From: Chryseobacterium arthrosphaerae
Lineage (GTDB): Bacteria; Bacteroidota; Bacteroidia; Flavobacteriales; Weeksellaceae
Reading direction: 5' to 3'
DNA: 64,000 bases
Assembly: GCF_001684965.1 (NCBI RefSeq)
Contig: NZ_MAYG01000001.1
Span: 186,001 to 250,000 of the forward strand
A program made the translations under genes and the position numbers. The notes below the pieces were generated by a model that was not told where the DNA came from, searched no databases, and was given only the letters and a program-made list of their open reading frames with translations. Numbering within the stretch: position 1 is the stretch's first letter; each line of letters opens with the position of its first letter. Of this stretch, positions 35,188 to 45,657 are shown piece by piece.

Positions 35188-37428
35188 ATGAGTATACCTC
35201 AAGCGTTTACAGAAACGATTATCCTTGCAGACGGCAGGGAAATCACTATTGAAACGGGAAAGCTGGCCAAGCAGGCTGACGGATCTGTAGTGGTGAAGTG
35301 TGGCGGAACAATGCTTTTAGCAACTGTTGTAGCCAACAAAGAAGCAAATCCTGGTGTAGACTTTTTACCATTAACGGTAGATTACAGAGAAAAGTTTTAT
35401 GCAGGTGGAAGAATTCCTGGTAATTTCTTCCGTAGAGAAGCAAAACCTTCTGATGATGAAGTTCTTACAATGAGATTGGTGGACAGAGTATTACGTCCGC
35501 TTTTCCCTGAAGATTTCCACGCAGAAGTACAGGTGATGATCTCATTGATCTCTTATGATAAAGAAGTAATGCCTGAAGCACTGGCAGGTCTGGCAGCTTC
35601 TGCAGCAATTGCTATTACAGATATTCCTTTCAACGGGCCAATGTCTGAAGCAAGAGTCGTAAGAATTGACGGTCAATTGGCAGTGAACCCAAGCTACGAA
35701 AATTTATTAAAATCAGATATCGATATTATGGTGGGAGCTACCAAAGACTCCATCGTAATGGTAGAAGGAGAAATGAAGGAGATCTCCGAGCAGGAAATGC
35801 TTGAAGCGATCAACTTCGCTCATGCTGAGATCAAAAAACAGATCGAAGCTCAGGAAAGATTAGCTGAAAAAGTAGGAAAATCTTTCCCTAAAAGAGAATA
35901 CAGCCACGAAGAGCACGATGAAGAAATTCGTGAAAAAGTATGGAAAGAGTGCTATGACAAAGTATATGAAGTAGCAAAAACTCCATCCAACAAAGAAGAA
36001 AGAGGCGATAAATTCAAAGCAATTCGTGAAGAGTTCCTGGCGCAGTACGCAGAAAACGAAGAAGAGCTGGAAAGAGTAACTCCTTTCGTTAAAGTATATT
36101 ACCATGACGTAGAGAAAGAAGCGATGCGTCAGATGATCCTTGAAGACAATATCCGTCTTGACGGTCGTGATCCTCAGACGATCCGTCCGATCTGGTCAGA
36201 AATCGATTACCTTCCGGGAGCTCACGGTTCTGCGATCTTTACCAGAGGGGAAACCCAGTCTCTTACAGCAGTAACTTTAGGTTCTGTGAAAGATGCCAAT
36301 ATGATCGACAGCGTTATTACGCAGCACGACGAGAGATTCTTCCTACACTATAACTTCCCTCCGTTCTCTACAGGTGAAGCAAGACCTTTAAGAGGAACTT
36401 CAAGAAGAGAAGTAGGACACGGAAACTTGGCTCAGAGAGCTTTAACAGCAGTTATTCCTGCAGAAAATCCATACACGATCAGAATCGTTTCTGACATCCT
36501 TGAATCTAACGGTTCCTCTTCAATGGCAACTGTTTGTGCAGGTACACTGGCACTGATGGATGCGGGAGTTCAGATTACAAAACCGGTTTCAGGTATTGCA
36601 ATGGGACTGATCACTGATACAAAATCAGGTAAATTTACCGTACTTTCTGATATCTTAGGAGATGAAGATCACCTTGGTGATATGGACTTCAAAGTTACAG
36701 GTACTGAAGACGGTATCACTGCTTGTCAGATGGATATCAAAATCCAGGGACTTTCTATGGACATCATGGAGAAAGCTTTGATGCAGGCTAAAGACGGAAG
36801 ATTACACATCCTGAATAAAATCACTGAAACAATTTCTACACCAAGAGCTGACGTGAAGCCTCATGCTCCGAAGATGGTAGTAATGGAGATCGCTAAAGAC
36901 TTCATTGGTGCAGTAATCGGACCTGGTGGAAAAATTATCCAGCAGTTACAGAAAGATACTGAAACGGTTATCGCTATCGAAGAGATCGGAGAAATCGGAC
37001 GTATCGAAATTGCAGGAACAGACAGAGAAAAGATCAACGCTGCTATTGCTAAGATCAATGAAATTACTTTCGTACCGGTTGTAGGAGAAGTTTACAAAGG
37101 TAAAGTAGTGAAAGTGATGGATTTCGGAGCTTTTGTTGCTATTGCTAAAGGAACAGAAGGTCTTCTTCACATTTCTGAAATTGAATGGGCGCGTTTAGAC
37201 AAAGTTCCTTATGCTGAAGGTGATGAAGTAGAAGTGAAATTTATGGGTTACGACGACCGTAAGAAAATGAAGCTTTCCCGTAAAGTTCTTTTACCAAGAC
37301 CTCCAAGACCTGAAGGAAAACCAAAATCTGAAGGACAGGGAAGACCAGACGGACAAAGAAGACCGGAAGGACAAAAACCACAAGGTGAAAGACCTGTAGA
37401 AAAACAGGAGCCTTCTTCTGAAGCATAA
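35188..37428 (+). CDS. pnp: polyribonucleotide nucleotidyltransferase (PNPase)
   Basis: A 746-residue phosphorolytic 3'-5' exoribonuclease. It has two RNase PH domains (N-terminal with [21 protein letters not shown], second with [12 protein letters not shown] and [19 protein letters not shown] carrying catalytic Asp residues), a linker helical domain, a KH domain with [10 protein letters not shown] (about 575-590) and an S1 domain ([27 protein letters not shown]). The last 45 residues are a low-complexity Pro/Gly/Arg/Gln tail ([18 protein letters not shown]), common in flavobacterial PNPases and perhaps RNA-binding. PNPase works with Rsr and Y RNA in Deinococcus, which is notable given the TROVE gene in this window. 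Confidence 0.97.
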   Translation: MSIPQAFTETIILADGREITIETGKLAKQADGSVVVKCGGTMLLATVVANKEANPGVDFLPLTVDYREKFYAGGRIPGNFFRREAKPSDDEVLTMRLVDRVLRPLFPEDFHAEVQVMISLISYDKEVMPEALAGLAASAAIAITDIPFNGPMSEARVVRIDGQLAVNPSYENLLKSDIDIMVGATKDSIVMVEGEMKEISEQEMLEAINFAHAEIKKQIEAQERLAEKVGKSFPKREYSHEEHDEEIREKVWKECYDKVYEVAKTPSNKEERGDKFKAIREEFLAQYAENEEELERVTPFVKVYYHDVEKEAMRQMILEDNIRLDGRDPQTIRPIWSEIDYLPGAHGSAIFTRGETQSLTAVTLGSVKDANMIDSVITQHDERFFLHYNFPPFSTGEARPLRGTSRREVGHGNLAQRALTAVIPAENPYTIRIVSDILESNGSSSMATVCAGTLALMDAGVQITKPVSGIAMGLITDTKSGKFTVLSDILGDEDHLGDMDFKVTGTEDGITACQMDIKIQGLSMDIMEKALMQAKDGRLHILNKITETISTPRADVKPHAPKMVVMEIAKDFIGAVIGPGGKIIQQLQKDTETVIAIEEIGEIGRIEIAGTDREKINAAIAKINEITFVPVVGEVYKGKVVKVMDFGAFVAIAKGTEGLLHISEIEWARLDKVPYAEGDEVEVKFMGYDDRKKMKLSRKVLLPRPPRPEGKPKSEGQGRPDGQRRPEGQKPQGERPVEKQEPSSEA

Positions 37429-37448
37429 GAATCATTCTTAGATATAAA

Positions 37449-37476
37449 GAACTCCCTCAATGTTGAGGGAGTTTTT
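37449..37476. terminator. terminator between pnp and the convergent TonB-type gene
   Basis: Perfect 11-pair stem AACTCCCTCAA / TTGAGGGAGTT with a 2-nt loop, followed by a T run on the plus strand. Confidence 0.85.
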
Positions 37477-37527
37477 GTTTTGTATAATGTTGCTCGTTCC
37501 AACAATCCCTTCCGGAAAATCCCGGGA

Positions 37528-39942
37528 TTAATTGCCGATTCTCTGTTTCAGATCCTCAGCACCTCCCGTTTTTCTGGGCTGTCCGTTTTTGGAAGACCCG
37601 AAGTTATAAGTATAAGATAACGTCGCCACGCGGGTATCTCTTTTTACAGCAAAATTTTCTATATAGTTGTTGTACACGGTCTGCCCTTTGATATTGCTCG
37701 TAAAGAAAATATCGTTAAAAGAGAACTTCAGGACACTGTTGTTTTTGAATTTCTTCTGCGCCCCGATATTCAGGTACCAGTTAGGGCTCACATTCAGATA
37801 GGCATAGATTTCCCTTGCCTTATAATTCCCTGTAATTTCGGCTGTGAATCCATTTCCCAGCTTAAAGGAATTGATACTGTTGATACTGAAGGTGAAATTT
37901 CCCTTATTATTGATCTGGGTTCCGGATACATTTCCGGTGTATGAGCCATAATAAAAATTGGCACTGTTGTTCATATCCCACCATTTCGTCACCTTTACGG
38001 GAGCAATCAGATTCAATCCGAAATAAGACGCAGAATTCAGGTTTTCAAAAGTCTGTACCGTTACGTTCTGGCCGCCTTCCACCACAGGTTTAAGGATATC
38101 GGTGATATTATCCGAAGTTTTGCTGTAGCTTAAAGTGGCAAAATATTTATTGCTGAGGCTGTAGGTAAGCTCATAATTCATTGTTGTCTGTGGGTTCAGG
38201 TCCGGATTTCCGGATCTCATGGTGGTGGGATCAAGATACAGTTTAAAAGGATTCAGCTGATTGTAACTCGGTCTTGTTATCCTTCTGCTGAGGTTGATCT
38301 CAAGATTGCTGTTCTCGGTCAGGTCATAACCCACCACGGCACTCGGAAACAACTGGGTGTAATTTCTCTTGTTAACCTGGTTGGTGGTAAGCTGTGTTCC
38401 TTTTACATTTGTATTTTCAACCCTTACACCTGCTGTCACTTTTAATCTGTCCCATTTCTTAGCCACATTTCCATATATGGCATTGATATTCTCTTCATAA
38501 ATAAAATGATTGGTTTTATTCAGATCCGGGATAAGACTACCGGTAGTTGCGTTAAAGAACTTCAGGTCATTGTCGGTTTTTACAAAGCTGGTCTTGATTC
38601 CGCTTTCCAGTTTCCAGTCGTTTTTAAAATTTTTGGTGAGGTCTGATTTTAAAGAATAGATATTGAGCTTTCCGTTCATATCACCTTTCTGAATATCAAG
38701 GTTATCCTGGTTATTGGCGATGGTATGGGTTCTTGTTTCAAAATTCTGTAAAGAAGAATTGGAGTAATTAATATAATCAAAATCCGTGGAAATTTCAGAA
38801 CCTAAAGAATCGATCGTATATTTATGATTTAAATTGACAGATACATTCGTCCATTCGTCATTAGACGTATTCAGGGTATTGAATGTACTTTCAGGAAGAT
38901 GTGTGCTGCCTAATGTTATATTGGAATTATCTCCGTTCAGGCCGAATTTGTTAGAAATAAGACCCACGGAGAAGCCCAGAACATTTTTATCATTCATATA
39001 ATAATCCATTCCTGCCTTGGCAATGTGGTTATTGAATTTGAACTTTAAATAATTGTCCTGCAGATAGGTTTTCTGGAAAACATTATTGTCATAAAAATTC
39101 CTGTCCAGAACCAGACCGTTATATGCCTCCCTGTATGCAAAGCTGTAATTCCCGAAAATATTGATTTTTTTATTCCGGTGGTTGATGCTGAAGCTGTTAT
39201 TGTTTTTGATATACTTTCCTGTTCCCAGAGATGTTGAAATACTTCCGTTGGTGCCTCTTCGCTGCTCTTTTTTAAGCTTGATATTGATGATGGAGGAACC
39301 TGCCGCATCGTATTTGGATGAAGGATTGGTGATGAACTCGATCTTATCGATCGTAGAGGAGGGCATGCCTTTCAGGTAATTGGCAAGATCACTTCCCGTC
39401 ATAGGAGTGTTTTTACCGTCAATCTGGATCAGGAGGTTGCCTTTTCCCCGGAGGCTGATATTGTCATTGTTGTCAATACTTACTCCCGGTGCTTTTTCCA
39501 ATACCTCAAAAGCCGAATTTCCTGTGCTGGCAATGCTGTTTTCAACATTCATGATCATCTTGCCGTCCTGTCTCTCAATAAGAGGTTTGGTTTTGGTGAT
39601 CGTTACCCCTTCAATAGATTTTACATTCAGATCAATAGAAGGAAGCGTTGTATTGTCTGCCAGTGCAATGGTTTCTGAATGATAAACTTCAGCACCATTC
39701 CTGCTGATCCTGAGATGATAGCTTCCTCCTTTCAGGTCATTGAATGTAAACTTACCATTGGAGTCTGCAATTTCAGTTTTGATCAGTTGATTATCAGGGT
39801 TAAGAAGGTTGATTTCCATTTGCTCGGCTTTGTCAGACTTTATTTGGCCTGACAGGCTGAAGCTCTGCAGGGCCTGCGCAGAAAGCATACTGCTGAAAAA
39901 GAGCAGAAGCCACATAAAAATGAGGGTGAATATCCTGGTCAT
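37528..39942 (-). CDS. TonB-dependent outer membrane beta-barrel protein
   Basis: 804 residues. Signal peptide (IFTLIFMWLLLFFSSMLSAQ), then a carboxypeptidase-regulatory-like domain (SGQIKSDKAEQMEINLLNPD, GKFTFNDLKGGSYHLRISRNG), a plug (VEGVTITKT-like, ENSIASTGNSAFEVLEKAPGV, LRGKGNLLIQIDGK) and a long barrel of the outer membrane beta-barrel family (PF14905 type) with RRITRPSYNQLNPFKLYLDP and PDLNPQTTMNYELTYS. Members are TonB-linked receptors or OMPs of unknown substrate. It starts 6 nt after a MarR gene, so expression is probably controlled by that regulator. The substrate cannot be told. Confidence 0.88.
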   Translation of the reverse strand: MTRIFTLIFMWLLLFFSSMLSAQALQSFSLSGQIKSDKAEQMEINLLNPDNQLIKTEIADSNGKFTFNDLKGGSYHLRISRNGAEVYHSETIALADNTTLPSIDLNVKSIEGVTITKTKPLIERQDGKMIMNVENSIASTGNSAFEVLEKAPGVSIDNNDNISLRGKGNLLIQIDGKNTPMTGSDLANYLKGMPSSTIDKIEFITNPSSKYDAAGSSIINIKLKKEQRRGTNGSISTSLGTGKYIKNNNSFSINHRNKKINIFGNYSFAYREAYNGLVLDRNFYDNNVFQKTYLQDNYLKFKFNNHIAKAGMDYYMNDKNVLGFSVGLISNKFGLNGDNSNITLGSTHLPESTFNTLNTSNDEWTNVSVNLNHKYTIDSLGSEISTDFDYINYSNSSLQNFETRTHTIANNQDNLDIQKGDMNGKLNIYSLKSDLTKNFKNDWKLESGIKTSFVKTDNDLKFFNATTGSLIPDLNKTNHFIYEENINAIYGNVAKKWDRLKVTAGVRVENTNVKGTQLTTNQVNKRNYTQLFPSAVVGYDLTENSNLEINLSRRITRPSYNQLNPFKLYLDPTTMRSGNPDLNPQTTMNYELTYSLSNKYFATLSYSKTSDNITDILKPVVEGGQNVTVQTFENLNSASYFGLNLIAPVKVTKWWDMNNSANFYYGSYTGNVSGTQINNKGNFTFSINSINSFKLGNGFTAEITGNYKAREIYAYLNVSPNWYLNIGAQKKFKNNSVLKFSFNDIFFTSNIKGQTVYNNYIENFAVKRDTRVATLSYTYNFGSSKNGQPRKTGGAEDLKQRIGN

Positions 39943-39948
39943 AGCGTT

Positions 39949-40389
39949 TTACTTTTTAGAATTAAGACAGTTTTCTGAAATCTTCAGTAAAGCAGAATAC
40001 ATCACTTCAAGCTCGTCTTTTGTGATGCCCTTCAAAGCCGTTTTCCGGTTCTTTTCAACAAGGTCCTGAACCTTTTGGATGACTTCCTTTCCGGAAGCCG
40101 TCACTTCCAGATTTGTTTTTCTGCGGTCATCAGGGTGTACGTGGCGGGTAATATATTCGGACTTTACCATCAAATCAATTATTCTCGTCACAGAAGCATT
40201 GTCCTTGAAAACAAGATCACCAATCTCATTCTGGGTAATTCCCGGGTTTTCCAGAATCGCTTTGATGATAAGCCACTGATCGATCGTGATGGTAAAACCA
40301 TGAGCTTTCAGCTGGCGTTGTGCATAGTTTCTATAGGAACGGATCGCTTTATCTATGTTGTAGAATATAATTGAATTTAATTTTTCCAT
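39949..40389 (-). CDS. MarR family transcriptional regulator
   Basis: 146 residues, the usual MarR length. Winged helix: LIIKAILENPGITQNEIGDLVFKDNASVTRIIDLMVKSEYI with the recognition helix at about 60-75, wing HPDDRRKTNLEVTASGKE (DxRxxxxxLT signature) and terminal dimer helices. It leads a two-gene operon with the TonB-type protein (6 nt gap). A palindrome TATCAATTATTGATA at 40410-40424, 20 nt before the start codon, is a likely autorepression operator. The ligand is unknown. Confidence 0.9.
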   Translation of the reverse strand: MEKLNSIIFYNIDKAIRSYRNYAQRQLKAHGFTITIDQWLIIKAILENPGITQNEIGDLVFKDNASVTRIIDLMVKSEYITRHVHPDDRRKTNLEVTASGKEVIQKVQDLVEKNRKTALKGITKDELEVMYSALLKISENCLNSKK

Positions 40390-40409
40390 ATTGTTATATT
40401 AAAATGATG

Positions 40410-40424
40410 TATCAATTATTGATA
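40410..40424. promoter_or_regulatory. palindrome, likely MarR operator
   Basis: TATCAAT-T-ATTGATA, a perfect 7-1-7 inverted repeat, within a weaker TGATG...TGTCA frame. It lies 20 nt upstream of the marR-type start codon. Operator function is inferred from the family habit of autorepression. Confidence 0.5.
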
Positions 40425-40490
40425 TGTCAATTAATTTGTTGAATACATTTTTACTTTGTTACAACTTTATGAAAAATATTTTCTGAAAAC

Positions 40491-43400
40491 TTAAAAACTG
40501 TCGATAGGAACGCTTGTCTGGACGGCTACGGAATTCTTTTGAGCATTAGAAAGTAAAGGGTTGTTTTCTGTGGTTTTGAATAATCTGTCAATCTGTTCTC
40601 TTGTTTTCTGATCAGGAGAAACTTTGTAAAACTCATTCAGAAGATCCGGTGAGCCTGGTTTTTTGGGATAAGCCTGGTTACGGAGAAAATTTTTAAGAGC
40701 TGCATTGACTTTCCCTTCACCGATCAGATCGCTCAGTTTTACCATGGCAACAGCACCTTTTGAATAAGAGATATGCGGAACATCACCCGTTGCCTTATAG
40801 ATCGGGATGTTTTCAGACAATCCTTTTTCGTTATCATAGATCTGCTGATGTACCTGTATTCTTTCCATCATCTGTTCTTTTCCGTGCATTTTTTTGTAGA
40901 GCATCATTTCTGTATACATGGCCAGGGTTTCTGTGAGCATTACCGATCCTTCTCTGTCATCAGGATCGATCTGGCTGTTGCCCCACCAGAGATGGGAAAG
41001 TTCGTGTCCTGCCAGTTCATTGATTACATCCTGCTTCCTGTCTGCATGAATGTTGGCGTGGAACACCATATCTTCAGGCATAAAAATAACAGACGGATAA
41101 GCAGTGGCAGCAAAGCCTCTGGTAAAAGAAGATATTTCAGCAAAGGTAATGGTCTTAAAAGGATAGGCTCCGAAATTCTGCCGGCAATAGTCTAAGGTAA
41201 GCTTGGCATTAGTAAGGAGATGCTCCACATTTTCAAAATGATTTTTCTGATACAGAATATTGATGGCAATCCCTTTGTGATTAACACTTCTCATCTGATA
41301 TTCTGCTGAAGAAACCGCAAAACGGAAAGGAATATTATCTGCCTGGAACTGAAAATAATTTCGTCCCGCTTCTGTCCATTTTTTCACAAGATCGCCGGTT
41401 CCTGCAACGGTCTGATTCATCTCAGTGGAAACAGTCATCTTCAGGTTGATAAAGTCTTTTTTGATTACTTCCGGAGCTTCCGGAGCTTTCAGTTTTGTGG
41501 GTTTTCCAAGATTAAATGTACTGCGTGTATGCTCATCCTGAATCTCATCATCCTTCTGATAGCCCACACTGGGATAGTATCTGCTGATTCTCATAAAAGA
41601 ACCGTTCTCAATAATGGCATTGAAAGACTGATGTCCGTTCACTGCATACCAATGATAAGACAGACTGAAATTCAGAGAAGCAGTACCGTCAGGCTGCATA
41701 GGCTGCTTTAAAAGTACTTCTGCTGTATTTTCATGGATTTTGATGCTTTGGGATTCTGATTGAAAAAAGGCTGACTCGATCTTCAGATCCTTATTAAAGT
41801 TGATAAGGATTTTACTGACAGGCTGATCAGACTGGTTCTTAAGAATATATTTTCCCGTAATATGATAAGCATTTTCCGAAGGATACAGCTTAATATCAGT
41901 AGTGATATCCGTTATGTCAGGTTGGGGAAGGGTTTGATATTTTTTGAATTGCTTTTCATACTGGGCAGCGCTTATAATTGCCTGGTCTTCATCTTTTGGC
42001 ATATAGCCTTTTATAAAGGAAGCTCCGGCCCATATCCCTGACAATAGAAGAATGCATACGAAAACAGTCTGAATTACTGGTAATTTTTTTATTCTGGTCA
42101 ATTGATTCGGCATCCACAGGACAGCAATCACTCCGGCCCCGAATAAAAGCCTTTTTGCAAAAGCGGTCTGATAAACGCCATATCCGTTAAAATCACTGTA
42201 GGTGCCTTTAAAATCCGAGAATATTCTTAAAAGAGGATAGGGAAGGATTTTGCCTGCAACAGGTCCTGCCAATGTAAATACAGCAAGAATGGAAACACCC
42301 AGTGCAATGAATTTATTAGGAATCCGGTCATTTATTATAAGGATGAGTCCTGAAAATAAAATCAAAGGAAAAGTATTGAAAAGGAAAACCCCGAGATAGG
42401 CATTCCAGTCAATGTGAAAATACTGATAAGCGGCCTGAAAAATAACTCCCTGAACGATTAAAATGCCGGTGAAGAAAAAACTCAGTACACTCATGGAAAT
42501 GAAATGCCCGGCTAATCTGTTTTTAGAGAAAAAAGTACTGTTTTCGATCAGAGAAAATCCGGATGAGCGGCTTCTCCAGTACAGGTCGTTCAGAAAATAA
42601 GCGGAAATCAGCAGACCAAGCAAATGAAAATTCTCGGAAATAGTTACCGCCATAAGCCCTGAGCCGGCATATTTCTGTGGAAGGCGGATGCCTTTTTCAA
42701 TTTCAGCATACATTTCCATACCTACACAGAACAGCAGGATCATAGAAACAGCAGGAACGGTAATGCTTTTGAACAGATAGATCAGATCGGTTTTTGCAAA
42801 AGATAGTACAGACCTGTAAGAAGCAGCCGGCCCGAAATGAGCGATGGCCACAGAATATTCTGATCCGGTATAATCCGGAATTGGAAGTGTTTTAATGGTT
42901 GGTTTTCCTGTTTTTTTACCGGAAACATTTGAGAAAGAAAATAATCTGTCAGTAAGCAGGAGAAATCCTCCGGATATAAGCAGGAAAAGAATTCTGTTGT
43001 ACAGAAGATAACCGGTGAGCGGGACGATCTGTTGGTTTTTTTGCTGAACCGTAAGATTTTTCGACTCAAGGAAATAAGCTGAGAGTCCGAAAGGGTCGAG
43101 CAGGGAAGAGATCTGCTGTGCTTCCGGAGATTGAGGAAGACTTCCGGCCATAAAAGGGGAATTGGAGAACAGCAAAACGACCATATAAAAGATGTAGAGA
43201 AACAGCCCGCCTACCACCACGAAAAGTTTTTTCTTAACCGTTAAAGAAAGAAGAAACAGAAAGCTGCATACCAGCAAAGTATTGAACATCCCGAAGATCA
43301 GTAAAGGATATAGATAATAAAAAATACTGAAGGTATCCTGCATTTCACTTCCGGTACGCATAAGCTGACCTGTTATAAAACCTGCTATTAAAAAAATAAA

Positions 43401-43736
43401 GCTTATAAAAGTCTGAAGAAAATAACTGCTGAATTTTCCTTTCAGATATGTGCGTTGTGAAAACGGAAATGAAAACAGGATCATATCAAACTTTGAGTCC
43501 TGATCCTTAAAAAGCAGCTGTAACGCATAAATGGTAGCAAAAAAGATAATGGATAGACTCAGCATTCCCACCATATAACCGGTTGTATAAGGGGAATTCA
43601 AATAGATACCCTGTCCAACGGAAAGATTGAACCGGCTGCCACAGAAAATACCGATAAACACTAAGGTCAGGGCAATAAGATAGCTTGGCCAGTGCATGGA
43701 AGTGCGTCTGGCTTCAAATAAAAATATAGTGTTCAT
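40491..43736 (-). CDS. ABC transporter permease fused to M1 aminopeptidase
   Basis: 1081 residues with two parts. Residues about 1-600 contain about 12 transmembrane helices arranged as two ABC-2-type permease halves (EARRTSMHWPSYLIAL, FKDQDSKFDMILFSFPFSQR). Residues about 640-1080 form a periplasmic gluzincin domain with HELSH at 911-915 (zinc ligands and catalytic Glu), followed by WWGNSQ and LTETLAMYTEMM (third ligand Glu). That is M1 aminopeptidase architecture. It is 2 nt from the gene for the ABC ATPase, so the three-part machine is encoded together. The peptidase may process what the transporter moves. Substrate unknown. Confidence 0.88.
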   Translation of the reverse strand: MNTIFLFEARRTSMHWPSYLIALTLVFIGIFCGSRFNLSVGQGIYLNSPYTTGYMVGMLSLSIIFFATIYALQLLFKDQDSKFDMILFSFPFSQRTYLKGKFSSYFLQTFISFIFLIAGFITGQLMRTGSEMQDTFSIFYYLYPLLIFGMFNTLLVCSFLFLLSLTVKKKLFVVVGGLFLYIFYMVVLLFSNSPFMAGSLPQSPEAQQISSLLDPFGLSAYFLESKNLTVQQKNQQIVPLTGYLLYNRILFLLISGGFLLLTDRLFSFSNVSGKKTGKPTIKTLPIPDYTGSEYSVAIAHFGPAASYRSVLSFAKTDLIYLFKSITVPAVSMILLFCVGMEMYAEIEKGIRLPQKYAGSGLMAVTISENFHLLGLLISAYFLNDLYWRSRSSGFSLIENSTFFSKNRLAGHFISMSVLSFFFTGILIVQGVIFQAAYQYFHIDWNAYLGVFLFNTFPLILFSGLILIINDRIPNKFIALGVSILAVFTLAGPVAGKILPYPLLRIFSDFKGTYSDFNGYGVYQTAFAKRLLFGAGVIAVLWMPNQLTRIKKLPVIQTVFVCILLLSGIWAGASFIKGYMPKDEDQAIISAAQYEKQFKKYQTLPQPDITDITTDIKLYPSENAYHITGKYILKNQSDQPVSKILINFNKDLKIESAFFQSESQSIKIHENTAEVLLKQPMQPDGTASLNFSLSYHWYAVNGHQSFNAIIENGSFMRISRYYPSVGYQKDDEIQDEHTRSTFNLGKPTKLKAPEAPEVIKKDFINLKMTVSTEMNQTVAGTGDLVKKWTEAGRNYFQFQADNIPFRFAVSSAEYQMRSVNHKGIAINILYQKNHFENVEHLLTNAKLTLDYCRQNFGAYPFKTITFAEISSFTRGFAATAYPSVIFMPEDMVFHANIHADRKQDVINELAGHELSHLWWGNSQIDPDDREGSVMLTETLAMYTEMMLYKKMHGKEQMMERIQVHQQIYDNEKGLSENIPIYKATGDVPHISYSKGAVAMVKLSDLIGEGKVNAALKNFLRNQAYPKKPGSPDLLNEFYKVSPDQKTREQIDRLFKTTENNPLLSNAQKNSVAVQTSVPIDSF

Positions 43737-43738
43737 GA

Positions 43739-44611
43739 CTAAGGTTTTTGTGTTAGAGTATGGAAGTAAACATGCTCCAGTAAAGGGGTTACAGGAATAA
43801 AGTCTTTAGGCTGCTCTTCAGAAAATATGGTAATATGAAGCGCCCTTTCCAACAGCTGTCTGCTGATGATCTCATAACTGGAGCCATAGCTTTCCAGCTC
43901 ATTTTTATCAATGGGCTTTGACCAGATTCTGTTATCCAGCTCTGCGATGAGTTTTCCAGGGTTTCCTTTTCTCAGGATCTGCCCCTGATTCATCACCGCC
44001 ATTTCTGAGCAGAGGTTCCTTACATCTTCTACCAGGTGGGTTGAAAGAATGACAATGACCTCCTGGCTGATATCGTTCAGCAGACTGTTGAAACGGTTGC
44101 GCTCTTCAGGATCAAGACCGGCTGTAGGTTCATCAACGATGATGATTTTAGGATCACCCAATAAAGCCTGAGCCACTCCAAACCGCTGTTTCATGCCTCC
44201 TGAAAAGGTATGGACTTCTTTTTTGGAGAAATCTGCAAGGTTAACTTTTTCAAGAAGATTCAGGATCTGGTTTTTGCGTTGGGTTTTATCGGTAACCCCT
44301 TTGAGAACCGCAATATGTTCCAGTAAATCATAAGCGGAAACTTTAGGATATACCCCGAAATCCTGTGGCAGAAACCCAAGATGTTTTTTTATATAATCAG
44401 GATTTCCTGCAATGTCAACTCCGTTGAACAGCAATGTCCCGGAAGTCGGTTTCTGAAGTCCCACAATGGTTTTCATCAGCGAAGATTTTCCGGCTCCGTT
44501 AGGCCCCAGCAGCCCGAACATGCCATTTTTAATTTCCAAAGAAATATCTTTAATCGCCTGAAAACCATTTTTGTACGTAAGGCTTAAGTTGTTGATGGAT
44601 AATGTATTCAT
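43739..44611 (-). CDS. ABC transporter ATP-binding protein
   Basis: 290 residues with all nucleotide-binding motifs: Walker A GLLGPNGAGKSSLMKT (about 33-48), Q-loop LPQDFGVYP, signature TFSGGMKQRFGVAQ, Walker B IIIVDEPTAGLDPEER and switch ILSTHLVED. It belongs to the ABC-2 (CcmA/DrrA-like) exporter class. It lies directly upstream (2 nt) of the permease-peptidase fusion and is the first gene of that operon. Probably powers export across the inner membrane. Confidence 0.93.
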   Translation of the reverse strand: MNTLSINNLSLTYKNGFQAIKDISLEIKNGMFGLLGPNGAGKSSLMKTIVGLQKPTSGTLLFNGVDIAGNPDYIKKHLGFLPQDFGVYPKVSAYDLLEHIAVLKGVTDKTQRKNQILNLLEKVNLADFSKKEVHTFSGGMKQRFGVAQALLGDPKIIIVDEPTAGLDPEERNRFNSLLNDISQEVIVILSTHLVEDVRNLCSEMAVMNQGQILRKGNPGKLIAELDNRIWSKPIDKNELESYGSSYEIISRQLLERALHITIFSEEQPKDFIPVTPLLEHVYFHTLTQKP

Positions 44612-44769
44612 AATGTTGTGTTTGGACCATAGAAGGACAGGCTGCCTTTCGGCTGCAGTTATTATTTTAAAAAAATCAGAAAAAAATCAGAATTTAGGGA
44701 TCAGGTTTTTTGCTTTCTCATTCTCTAACTCTCTCCCTCTAAAACCCTCAAACTCTCCCTCTAAAAAAG

Positions 44770-44973
44770 CTACTCTTTATATTCCAGGATATCCCCGGGC
44801 TGGCATTCCAGAATTTTGCAGATGGCTTCCAGGGTATCGAAGCGTACGCCTTTGGCTTTCCCGGTTTTTAAGATGGAAAGGTTCACGGGAGTGATTCCCA
44901 GTTTTTCTGCCAATTCTTTACTCTGCATTTTTCGTTTGGCAAGCATGACATCTAAGTTGACGATAATTGGCAT
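44770..44973 (-). CDS. XRE-type helix-turn-helix regulator (YozG-like)
   Basis: Start set at ATG 44973, giving a 67-residue single HTH domain (MPIIVNLDVMLAKRKMQSKE, LAEKLGITPVNLSILKTGK, LEAICKILECQPGDILEYKE). This is the compact Cro/C1 HTH_26 type. It follows a DUF2975 membrane protein with a 1-nt gap, the usual pairing of these two families, so the two probably act together, perhaps with the membrane protein affecting the regulator's activity. Target genes are unknown. Confidence 0.9.
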   Translation of the reverse strand: MPIIVNLDVMLAKRKMQSKELAEKLGITPVNLSILKTGKAKGVRFDTLEAICKILECQPGDILEYKE

Positions 44974-44974
44974 T

Positions 44975-45490
44975 TTATATAAATAGATCTTGTTCGTTTT
45001 GCAAATGTAGCCCTTGCTTAAAGATATTCGCAAGAAACAGACAGAAAATTCCAAGCATAAAGTGAATAAACACCAGTCCCCATACCATATTTTCTACTTC
45101 CACGAAGAAACTTGCAATGATCACCAGCGGAAGTGGGATGAAAATATTATACACGTAAAATTTCTTAAGCTCCGTTATGTTTTCTTTAGTGAACAGTTTC
45201 TGCTGGAAGAATACTCTGAAAACTTTAGCAGAAAACCAGAAAAATATTCCATAAGTGGTCAGTACCAGAAGGAAAGAAAAAATCATATACGGATAGTTGT
45301 TTTCAATATTCAGAAAAGGCTGTTCTGTAAACGGAAGATTGATATGAAGGTATTTTCCTTCATTGTAAGGCATAATGGAATAACCCGTTACAAGACAAAA
45401 CAGGGAATACAGTACAGTCATTAAATATCCGGCCGAAAGAAGCGAGCAGATATAAAACAGTATTCTTGAAATAATTTTAGTCTGGTTCAT
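44975..45490 (-). CDS. DUF2975 family membrane protein
   Basis: 171 residues with four transmembrane helices (RILFYICSLLSAGYLMTVLY, MIFSFLLVLTTYGIFFWFSA, FIPLPLVIIASFFVE, VWGLVFIHFMLGIFCLFLAN) and the conserved cytoplasmic block VFRVFFQQKLFTKENITELK between helices 2 and 3. This matches DUF2975. It is paired with a small XRE regulator gene immediately downstream. Such pairs are common in Bacteroidota and Firmicutes, and the function is unknown. Confidence 0.87.
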   Translation of the reverse strand: MNQTKIISRILFYICSLLSAGYLMTVLYSLFCLVTGYSIMPYNEGKYLHINLPFTEQPFLNIENNYPYMIFSFLLVLTTYGIFFWFSAKVFRVFFQQKLFTKENITELKKFYVYNIFIPLPLVIIASFFVEVENMVWGLVFIHFMLGIFCLFLANIFKQGLHLQNEQDLFI

Positions 45491-45657
45491 GTCATAATCA
45501 TTAATTGATATTGCAAATGTATAATTAATTATCGTAAAACAATAATTAATTTAAGTTAAATTTTATTTTTAAAATTAATACCTATTCAGAAATACTCAGG
45601 AAATATTGTACTGATCATAGTTTTTCTTAATTTTAAATTATAAAAAATCACAGGATC

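Noticed and set aside
35860..37170. minus-strand ORFs within pnp
   Set aside because: Composition mirrors the PNPase codons; phenylalanine- or serine-rich translations without motifs.
45491..45530. second MarR-type palindrome near TAATTGATATTGC
   Set aside because: The match to the 40410-40424 palindrome is only one half-site in A+T-rich sequence.
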